A stretch of 64,000 bases of DNA from Gluconobacter sp. Dm-62 (lineage in GTDB: Bacteria > Pseudomonadota > Alphaproteobacteria > Acetobacterales > Acetobacteraceae): assembly GCF_018256155.1 (NCBI RefSeq), contig NZ_JAERLY010000004.1:124001-188000 (forward strand), given 5' to 3'. This document shows, piece after piece, positions 28,021 through 35,237 of the stretch. The position numbers and the translations under genes were made by a program. The notes under the pieces are model-generated. The model saw nothing but the letters and a program-made list of their open reading frames with translations, made no database searches and was not told the origin of the DNA. Position 1 is the stretch's first letter. Each line of letters begins with the position of its first letter.

Positions 28021-28950
28021 TTACTGCCCTCCCCGCCCCGGCATGTCCGGCAGATTGGGCAGCCATGAGAACGGCAGAGGACCGGTCAGCGGATTTTGCG
28101 GCAGTTTGCGCACCTTCACACGGCCTGGCGCATCAGGTGCCTGCGAATCGTCATCGCCGTAATCGAACACGCGGACGATATCCAGTCGGTCCAGATCCGC
28201 ATCCGGAACCACGACCGGCCGGTTCGGTGCACTGTAATGGACCGTGCCAACCGGCAGTCCGGCAGGCATCGTGCTCTGGCCGCGGGTTTCCACGCGCTCG
28301 CCCTCAACAGGGTGGTGATCCTGTGGATAGAAGATCAGGCGCGGCGCGGCGGTATCGTCACCAGCCATGATCGCATCCCCATGTGAGCTTCCAAGCGTCA
28401 CAGGAATGCGGCTCGCATCATCGTTGATCATCAGAACGCGGACCGTATGGGGCCCGACTTCGGTCACACGTCCCAGCAGCCCTGCAGCGTCCAGCGCGAC
28501 ATCCCCGATCCGCACCTCATGTCCACTGCCCACATCCAGCAGAACTGCACGTGAGTACGGGCCACCGTCGTCCCGCGTCACCCGACCGGTCACATACTGA
28601 GGCACCGTCTCGGGGATCCAGTGCAGGCTTTTCTTGAGACGACCGTTCTCGGCCGCGAGCGCCACCGCAACGTCATACCAATGCCGCAGAGCACGGTTTT
28701 CTTCGCGCAGCCGGGCATTTTCTTTCGCCAGATCCGTCGCACCGCGCAGGTCCGTCAGCCAGACTGTGGCGCGCTCCTGCGGCCAGACGAGCCCATGATA
28801 GGCCGGCGCCATGAAATCCGTCGCCATAAGTCGCACCCCGTCAACGGCCGGACGACGGACCAGTCCGAGAAGGACAAGCCCGACCGCCAGCAGGATCAGG
28901 ATGGGCAGGACCGCCTTTGCAAGCACCTGCCGGGCATGGATGGAAAGCAT
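28021..28950 (-). CDS. mreC: rod-shape-determining protein MreC
   Basis: Periplasmic scaffold of the elongasome that activates PBP2. 309 residues: one N-terminal membrane anchor (LPILILLAVGLVLLGLV), a coiled coil (about 80-115, NARLREENRALRHWYDVAVA), then two beta-barrel subdomains (RVTRDDGGPYSRAVLLDVGS and DAAGLLGRVTEVGPHTVRVL). The C-terminal tail of about 45 residues is Pro-rich and unconserved. 17 bp downstream of mreB. Confidence 0.95.
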   Translation of the reverse strand: MLSIHARQVLAKAVLPILILLAVGLVLLGLVRRPAVDGVRLMATDFMAPAYHGLVWPQERATVWLTDLRGATDLAKENARLREENRALRHWYDVAVALAAENGRLKKSLHWIPETVPQYVTGRVTRDDGGPYSRAVLLDVGSGHEVRIGDVALDAAGLLGRVTEVGPHTVRVLMINDDASRIPVTLGSSHGDAIMAGDDTAAPRLIFYPQDHHPVEGERVETRGQSTMPAGLPVGTVHYSAPNRPVVVPDADLDRLDIVRVFDYGDDDSQAPDAPGRVKVRKLPQNPLTGPLPFSWLPNLPDMPGRGGQ

Positions 28951-28967
28951 CCGGCGTTAGACAGTCC

Positions 28968-30224
<1,257 letters not shown>

Positions 30225-30313
30225 TCACGTTGTGAGTGTCTAGAATTGTGAAATCGTTCCTTCCATGCCGATCACCGGACCGTGGTTCGGAACGCCAAAC
30301 AGGATGTTTTGTC

Positions 30314-30568
30314 ATGAAGACCTTCACAACACCGCGCTTTCTGGCAGCTCTGGCCCTCTGTGGCGTCGCTCTGACCGGCTGTGGCAGCCCCTATGACAGC
30401 GGCTCCCGTGCCGGGTCCGGTGCACTGATTGGTGCAGGCGGCGGTGCGGCAATCGGCGCATTGGCTGGTGGTGGCCATGGCGCGCTCATCGGTGCCCTTG
30501 CGGGAGGTGGCACAGGTGCGGCAGTTGGTGCGGCGACAACGCCCAACCGCCCACGTAACGGATATTGA
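30314..30568 (+). CDS. glycine-zipper lipoprotein, short paralogue
   Basis: A predicted 84-residue lipoprotein. Signal peptide with lipobox LTGC (Cys near residue 22), a short DSGSRAGSG linker, then two glycine-zipper blocks (GAGGGAAIGALAGGGHGALI and its repeat) ending in TTPNRPRNGY. Glycine zippers of this type insert in or pack on the outer membrane. The ATG at 30314 has AGGA upstream; the frame is open further upstream but without a signal peptide. It is a tandem paralogue of the next gene, sharing the SGSR, zipper and TTPNRP segments. Confidence 0.75.
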   Translation: MKTFTTPRFLAALALCGVALTGCGSPYDSGSRAGSGALIGAGGGAAIGALAGGGHGALIGALAGGGTGAAVGAATTPNRPRNGY

Positions 30569-30615
30569 GCTATAAGCAGCGCTCACTCCGTTAGAGACGA
30601 TCAAGGATTCGGACT

Positions 30616-31122
30616 ATGAGGACCGTTTTTTCCCATTCTGCCCTGCGCTGCACCGCGCTGGTCGGAGCATTCGCCACGGTTATGGCTCTGGGTGGATGCG
30701 AAGGGAATTATGACCCAGGCTCACGCGCACTGGGAGGCGGCCTGCTTGGCGGCGGAACCGGCGCTGCGATCGGTGCACTGGCTGGCGGTGGCCGCGGTGC
30801 GGCAATCGGCGCGCTGGCTGGCGGCGTTCTGGGTGCCGGCGCGGGTGCCGTGACCACTCCCAACCGCCCTGGCTATCAGAGTGGCTATGGCAACGGCCAG
30901 CAGCAGGGTTATTACAACAACCAGCAGGGCAGCTACCCGCAGCAGCAGGGTCAGTACATGCAGCCGCAGTATCAGTGCCCTCCCGGCACGACCTGCCAGC
31001 AGCCCCAGTACCAGTGCCCGCCTAATACGAACTGCCAGTATCCCCCCAATAGCGGGTATTCCCAGCAGGGCGGCTATCCGCAGCAGCAGCCCCAGAATTA
31101 CCAGGGCGGATACGGCTACTAA
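30616..31122 (+). CDS. glycine-zipper lipoprotein with Gln/Tyr/Gly/Pro-rich tail
   Basis: 168 residues. Lipobox LGGC (Cys near 28), a glycine-zipper region almost identical to its upstream neighbour (GTGAAIGALAGGGRGAAIGA) and the shared TTPNRPG. It then carries an 80-residue low-complexity tail of Gln, Tyr, Gly, Asn and Pro with two near-repeats, QPQYQCPPGTTCQ and QPQYQCPPNTNCQ, that contribute four Cys. No domain recognised in the tail. The 47-bp gap suggests one transcript with the previous gene. Outer-membrane anchoring is inferred. Confidence 0.78.
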   Translation: MRTVFSHSALRCTALVGAFATVMALGGCEGNYDPGSRALGGGLLGGGTGAAIGALAGGGRGAAIGALAGGVLGAGAGAVTTPNRPGYQSGYGNGQQQGYYNNQQGSYPQQQGQYMQPQYQCPPGTTCQQPQYQCPPNTNCQYPPNSGYSQQGGYPQQQPQNYQGGYGY

Positions 31123-31147
31123 GCCTCACCGCCCGGAACCATCAGCC

Positions 31148-31915
31148 TCAGATCATTCTCAGGCCGATGATCGCCAGGAGGATGCCCAGAAACCATCTCT
31201 GAGCATCTTCCGGCAGGCGTCCAGCCAGCAGCGTTCCGAGCAGAATGCCTGGGATGGACCCCATAAGCAGCTCCACCAGCACAACTGAATCGACGGCACC
31301 TTGCAGCCAATGTCCTCCACCAGCCAGAAGCGCCAGCGGAACGGCGTGGGCGATATCCGTCGCCACGAGCACCCGTGTGCTGACCCGGGGATACAGCACC
31401 GTCAGCGCAGCCATGCCGATGGCGCCCGCCCCTACTGATGAGAGTGTCACCAGCGTTCCCAGAACGATACCCAGCAGAACCGTCAGGGCATCGACCGTCT
31501 GCGGGCGCAGCGTCCCGGCATTGGTGGACCATTTCTGCAGCCAGGGCTTGAACAGGATCGCCGGCACCGTCAGCAGAAGGGCCACGCCCAGAACTTCCGT
31601 GATCAGCTTTGAGATGAACGGGCTCGGACCAAAATGTCGTAAGAAGATCAGGCACAACAGACCGGCGGGAAGACTACCAGCCATCTGAAGAAGAACGATT
31701 CTCCAACGTACAACGCCGTGATGACGGTTAAGCGCTGTTCCAAAGATCTTGGTAATGGCCGCGTAGAGCAGATCCGTGCCAACAGCCGATTGCGGTTTCA
31801 CGCCAAAAAGCAGGATCAGCAACGGAGTCATCAGGGACCCACCACCGACCCCGGTCATTCCGACGAGGAAGCCAACCAGAAGCCCTGAAAGCGTATAGAG
31901 CCATGAATGCGGCAT
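31148..31915 (-). CDS. TauE/SafE-family membrane permease
   Basis: Probable anion exporter or importer of the sulfite/organosulfonate TauE/SafE family. 255 residues with about eight hydrophobic helices. The two family half-repeats are seen: GLLVGFLVGMTGVGGGSLMTPL at the N-terminus (split by its glycine motif) and TLVTLSSVGAGAIGMAALTV in the second half. Substrate cannot be read from sequence. It stands alone, convergent with the glycine-zipper pair. A hairpin that encloses its ribosome site (31922-31942) suggests post-transcriptional control. Confidence 0.85.
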   Translation of the reverse strand: MPHSWLYTLSGLLVGFLVGMTGVGGGSLMTPLLILLFGVKPQSAVGTDLLYAAITKIFGTALNRHHGVVRWRIVLLQMAGSLPAGLLCLIFLRHFGPSPFISKLITEVLGVALLLTVPAILFKPWLQKWSTNAGTLRPQTVDALTVLLGIVLGTLVTLSSVGAGAIGMAALTVLYPRVSTRVLVATDIAHAVPLALLAGGGHWLQGAVDSVVLVELLMGSIPGILLGTLLAGRLPEDAQRWFLGILLAIIGLRMI

Positions 31916-31921
31916 GACGGT

Positions 31922-31942
31922 CCCTTATTACTCAGATAAGGG
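31922..31942 (-). promoter_or_regulatory. inverted repeat enclosing the permease ribosome site
   Basis: CCCTTAT, 7-nt spacer CTGAGTA, ATAAGGG, read on the minus strand, ends six nt before the ATG at 31915. The AAGGGA ribosome site is part of the right arm, so the RNA hairpin would hide it. As DNA, the same repeat could be a repressor operator. Confidence 0.45.
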
Positions 31943-32014
31943 AACCATAATGATCGTATTATGTTTGTCCACTGCTTATATATACTATATATTATGGTTG
32001 TTTTATTCTGTGCT

Positions 32015-32047
32015 AAAAAAATGGGCCTGCAGGTTCCCCACAGGCCC
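32015..32047 (-). terminator. intrinsic terminator of leuA
   Basis: Minus-strand stem GGGCCTG with CAGGCCC, 11-nt loop, then AT and a run of seven T. It begins 30 bp beyond the leuA stop codon. Confidence 0.85.
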
Positions 32048-32076
32048 GTTTCCGAAAGTGTTCTGAACCTGACAGA

Positions 32077-33648
32077 TCAGGACAGCGCTTCGGGCTCCGT
32101 CCGCTCACGCTTCGTCAACAGCTTGTTCAGCGCGTGAATATACGCACGAACAGCGGACACAACCGTATCGGCATCGGCGCCCTGCCCGTCCACGAGTTTG
32201 CCGTTTTCCTGCAGGCGCACCGTCGTGCGCGCCTGCGCGTCCGTGCCTTCGGTGACATTCGCCACCGAGAACAGCGCGAGTTCGGCCGTGTGCGGGAACG
32301 CTTCGCCAATAGCCCGGAACGCTGCATCAACGGGGCCGTTTCCGCTGACTTCTGCATACTGGATGGCACCGTCCACGCTGATTTCAAGCTTGGCGTGGGA
32401 TTTCTGCTTCGTGCCGGATGCCAGTTCCAGCGAAATCAGATGAACACGCTCGTGATCGCGGCTCTCGTCATCGACGAGTGCACGGATATCGTCGTCGAAC
32501 ACAACCTTCTTGCTGTCGGCCAGATCCTTGAAACGCGCGAAAGCTGCGTTCAGGGCCTCATCTTCCAGCGGCGGATAACCGAGCTGCGCCAGCTTGTCAC
32601 GGAACGCTGCGCGGCCTGAGTGCTTGCCCATGACCAGCGAGGTCTTGTTCCAGCCCACGCTCTCCGGCGTCATGATTTCGTAAGTCGCAGCGTTTTTCAG
32701 GATACCGTCCTGGTGGATGCCACTTTCATGCGCGAATGCATTGCGGCCGACGATCGCCTTGTTCGGCTGAACGTCGAAGCCCGTGATCGTCGCGAGCATG
32801 CGCGACATGCCCAGCAGCTTCGTCGTCTCGATACCGGTTGTCTTGCCGTACTGGTCATGACGGGTGCGCAGGGCCATGACGATTTCTTCAAGCGCCGCAT
32901 TGCCAGCACGCTCGCCGATACCGTTGATGGTGCACTCGATCTGACGCGCGCCACCTTCGACGGAAGCGAGCGTGTTGGCGACGCCGAGCCCCAGATCATT
33001 ATGGTTATGGGCGGAGAAAATCACCTGATCCGCACCCGGCACGCGCTCGCGCAGCATGGTGAAGATGGCGCGCATTTCTTCCGGCGTGGCGAAACCGACC
33101 GTGTCGGGGATGTTGATCGTGTTGGCGCCATTGCGGATCGCCATTTCCACGCAGCGGCACAGGAAGTCCGGATCGGTACGGGAGCCGTCCTCGGCCGACC
33201 ATTCGACGTCATCCGTGAACTGACGGGCCTTCTGGTTGCCCGACGCAATGATTTCCAGAACCGTTTCCGGCTCCATCCGCAGCTTGTACTTCATGTGCAG
33301 CGGCGATGTGGAAATGAAGTTGTGAATGCGCGGACGCTCGGCCTTTTTCAGCGCTTCGCCACAGGATTCGATGTCGCGCTTGCCACCGCTGCGGGCCAGA
33401 CCGCAGATCACCGATCCGCGGACATCTTCGGCAATGCGCCGGACACTCTCGAAATCGCCTTCTGAGGCAACGGGAAAACCGGCCTCGATCACGTCCACAC
33501 CCAGATTGCTCAACGCATGGGCCATGCGGAGCTTCTCTTCGATGTTCATCGAAAAGCCGGGGGACTGTTCGCCGTCGCGCAGCGTGGTGTCGAAGATAAT
33601 GACGCGGTCGTCGGCGATGGTGCCGAAGGACGGATGGTGGAAAGTCAT
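32077..33648 (-). CDS. leuA: 2-isopropylmalate synthase
   Basis: First committed enzyme of leucine biosynthesis: condenses acetyl-CoA with 2-ketoisovalerate. 523 residues. The DRE-TIM metallolyase signature FDTTLRDGEQSPG is near residue 20, the metal-binding SAHNHNDLGLGVANTL is in the barrel, and the C-terminal LeuA dimer/regulatory domain (about 400-510) for leucine feedback is complete. The gene is monocistronic; leuBCD are not nearby. It is preceded by a leucine-rich leader peptide and competing hairpins (33669-33780), so expression is probably leucine-responsive. Confidence 0.96.
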   Translation of the reverse strand: MTFHHPSFGTIADDRVIIFDTTLRDGEQSPGFSMNIEEKLRMAHALSNLGVDVIEAGFPVASEGDFESVRRIAEDVRGSVICGLARSGGKRDIESCGEALKKAERPRIHNFISTSPLHMKYKLRMEPETVLEIIASGNQKARQFTDDVEWSAEDGSRTDPDFLCRCVEMAIRNGANTINIPDTVGFATPEEMRAIFTMLRERVPGADQVIFSAHNHNDLGLGVANTLASVEGGARQIECTINGIGERAGNAALEEIVMALRTRHDQYGKTTGIETTKLLGMSRMLATITGFDVQPNKAIVGRNAFAHESGIHQDGILKNAATYEIMTPESVGWNKTSLVMGKHSGRAAFRDKLAQLGYPPLEDEALNAAFARFKDLADSKKVVFDDDIRALVDDESRDHERVHLISLELASGTKQKSHAKLEISVDGAIQYAEVSGNGPVDAAFRAIGEAFPHTAELALFSVANVTEGTDAQARTTVRLQENGKLVDGQGADADTVVSAVRAYIHALNKLLTKRERTEPEALS

Positions 33649-33668
33649 GATTGCGATCGTCTCGTCTG

Positions 33669-33742
33669 GTTCAGGATGGTTTTCGGTCTGTTATCCCCTG
33701 AACGCAACGGAGCGCTGTCCGCCTTGGAAAGGCGTTCAGGGG
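33669..33742 (-). promoter_or_regulatory. competing RNA hairpins in the leuA leader
   Basis: On the leuA transcript, CCCCUGAACGC (33742-33732, overlapping the leader stop codon) is an exact 11-nt complement of GCGUUCAGGGG (33705-33695). The second strand can instead pair through GUUCAGG with CCUGAAC (33675-33669), which lies 20 nt before the leuA start. The two helices exclude each other. No T-run follows either, so control may act on translation or through Rho. Confidence 0.6.
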
Positions 33743-33780
33743 CCGATAAGTCGAAGCGAGAGGATCGAAAGATACGTCAT
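33736..33780 (-). CDS. leuL: leucine-rich leader peptide of leuA
   Basis: A 14-codon frame reading MTYLSILSLRLIGP, stop TGA, located 87 nt before leuA. Four of 14 codons are Leu and two are Ile. No Shine-Dalgarno sequence precedes it. A TTGCGC-N17-CATTTA promoter ends eight nt upstream, so transcription would begin at or within about three nt of the ATG; the peptide is likely translated from a leaderless mRNA, as reported for some alphaproteobacterial trp leaders. The stop codon lies within the first strand of the competing hairpins. Function as an attenuator is inferred from composition, position and RNA pairing. Confidence 0.6.
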   Translation of the reverse strand: MTYLSILSLRLIGP

Positions 33781-33788
33781 GGGTGGGT

Positions 33789-33827
33789 TAAATGACCGAT
33801 TCTTGCGTCATGCGCAACCCGCATGAC
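33789..33827 (-). promoter_or_regulatory. leu leader promoter with overlapping palindrome
   Basis: Minus-strand -35 TTGCGC (33817-33812), 17-bp spacer, -10 CATTTA (33794-33789). A perfect 8-bp inverted repeat GTCATGCG-N5-CGCATGAC (33807-33827) covers the -35, which is where a repressor dimer would block RNA polymerase. The binding protein is unknown. Confidence 0.5.
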
Positions 33828-33856
33828 CGTGAAGTCTCTATTGCGAAACCCGCAGA

Positions 33857-34681
33857 TCAGCCCGTCATGACACCCGAATGTGTCGCAAAATAGCGGTCTA
33901 TGGCGGTTTTCATGGCACTGGCCACCTGCGTCCGATGCACGGCCTGACGCAGCGCCGCTTCATCGAGCCGGTTGGACATGAATCCCATCTCCACCAGAAC
34001 CGACGGAATTTCGGACGACTTCAAAACCACGAACGCCGCATGGCGTGACGGATGGGTCAGCAGCCCGATCCTGTTGCGGAACGAACTGACGACGCTTGAC
34101 GCCATATGTGCGGACCCCCGGCGCGTTTCTTCTGACACGAGACTGGCGAGGATCTGCTGCACGTCGGGAGACATGCCGTGAAAAGCCGGTCCCGCGAAAC
34201 GATCGGCACTGTTTTCAGTCCGCGCGAGGGACGCCGTCTGCGCGTCAGAGGCGCCACCCGAAAGCGTATAGACGCTCGCGCCCCGCACATCCCTGTCATG
34301 CAGGGCATCGGCGTGCATCGAGATAAAGAGATGCGCCTGATGCCGCTGCGCCAGCTCAACGCGGCCTTCAAGCGGAATGAACCGGTCTTCGGAACGGGTC
34401 ATGGCGACGCGGTACTGACCGGACGCAAGAAGCTGGCGGCTCAGTTCGGAAGCAGCAGCTTCGGCAATATGCTTTTCATAAGTACCTGAAATCCCTATGG
34501 CACCAGGGTCTTTTCCGCCATGTCCGGGGTCCAGCATGACAAGTGGCTTTGGAGGCGCGGCGCCCCGATGCACAGCAGGTGCAGACAGTTTTCCATGGAG
34601 CGGATGACGCGCAAATGCCGTCATGGGTGCCAGCAGCGGCAGTCCCGAGAGACCACTTACCAGTGTGCGTCGCGTCAGCAT
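33857..34681 (-). CDS. N-acetylmuramoyl-L-alanine amidase
   Basis: Zinc amidase that cuts the lactyl-amide bond of peptidoglycan; AmiC-type, periplasmic. 274 residues from the ATG at 34681. The N-terminus MLTRRTLVSGLSGLPLLAP reads as a possible twin-arginine signal. Amidase_3 signatures: LDPGHGGKDPGAIG with the first zinc His, GTYEKHIAE with a ligand Glu, HLFISMHADA with the second His, and SVLVEMGFMSN with the catalytic Glu. No AMIN or LysM domain is present. Upstream in-frame starts (34723, 34807) lack ribosome sites. Role in daughter-cell separation is inferred from family. Confidence 0.88.
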   Translation of the reverse strand: MLTRRTLVSGLSGLPLLAPMTAFARHPLHGKLSAPAVHRGAAPPKPLVMLDPGHGGKDPGAIGISGTYEKHIAEAAASELSRQLLASGQYRVAMTRSEDRFIPLEGRVELAQRHQAHLFISMHADALHDRDVRGASVYTLSGGASDAQTASLARTENSADRFAGPAFHGMSPDVQQILASLVSEETRRGSAHMASSVVSSFRNRIGLLTHPSRHAAFVVLKSSEIPSVLVEMGFMSNRLDEAALRQAVHRTQVASAMKTAIDRYFATHSGVMTG

Positions 34682-35237
34682 CCCTTGTTTCCCGGTCGCA
34701 GCGGTGAATGACGGGGTAAGCATACAACACGAAACCCTGTCAGGAACATGGCACAAAACCACCGGAAAACAGCGCACGAACAAATGAAAAGACACCGCGC
34801 TTGCCACGGAAGGCGGTTTCAGTCATCCTGCGCAACAGGGACCTGTAAAGTGCGGTCCGACCGGATCACGGGCTTAAACCTTTCCCGTACCGCTCCCGCC
34901 TTTTCCTGTCCTCACCACGACGTCCCGTCGTTTGACAGATGCGCGACTAGCCTTCCGCACCCTGTCCTGACCGGATCGAAGTGGTGATATGTAACTCCGG
35001 TACAGGCCAGACGCCCGTCCGGATCAGGTTTTTCATCCGGCTCCAGATTCTGGACCGGCCGTCTGTTCAGGGGACGAATGTCACTCAACGTGCTCGCAGC
35101 CAGTAACCTCAGCGCAACGGGACCCAACGTGTCCCGTCGCTGCGCGTTCGGACTGCGCCGTTCCCTCCACCCCACACAATCTGACGTTCCCCCCGGCCCA
35201 GGCAGCCATTATGGAGCGTCGTGGAGTTCAGTTTTCC
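34682..35237. other. 556-bp divergent intergenic region, structured rne leader
   Basis: No gene or tRNA seen. The part next to rne is rich in inverted repeats. Nested arms are CAGACG (35008) with CGTCTG (to 35065), and CCGGAT with ATCCGG (35019-35040). A strong stem (35112-35145) is made of ACGGGAC with GTCCCGT closed below by GCGCA with TGCGC. In enterobacteria the rne 5' leader is structured and mediates RNase E autoregulation, so a similar role is plausible. A TTGACA at 34932 has no matching -10. Confidence 0.5.

Noticed and set aside
34932-34937. TTGACA that could be a -35 for rne
   Set aside because: No -10-like hexamer lies 15-19 bp downstream.
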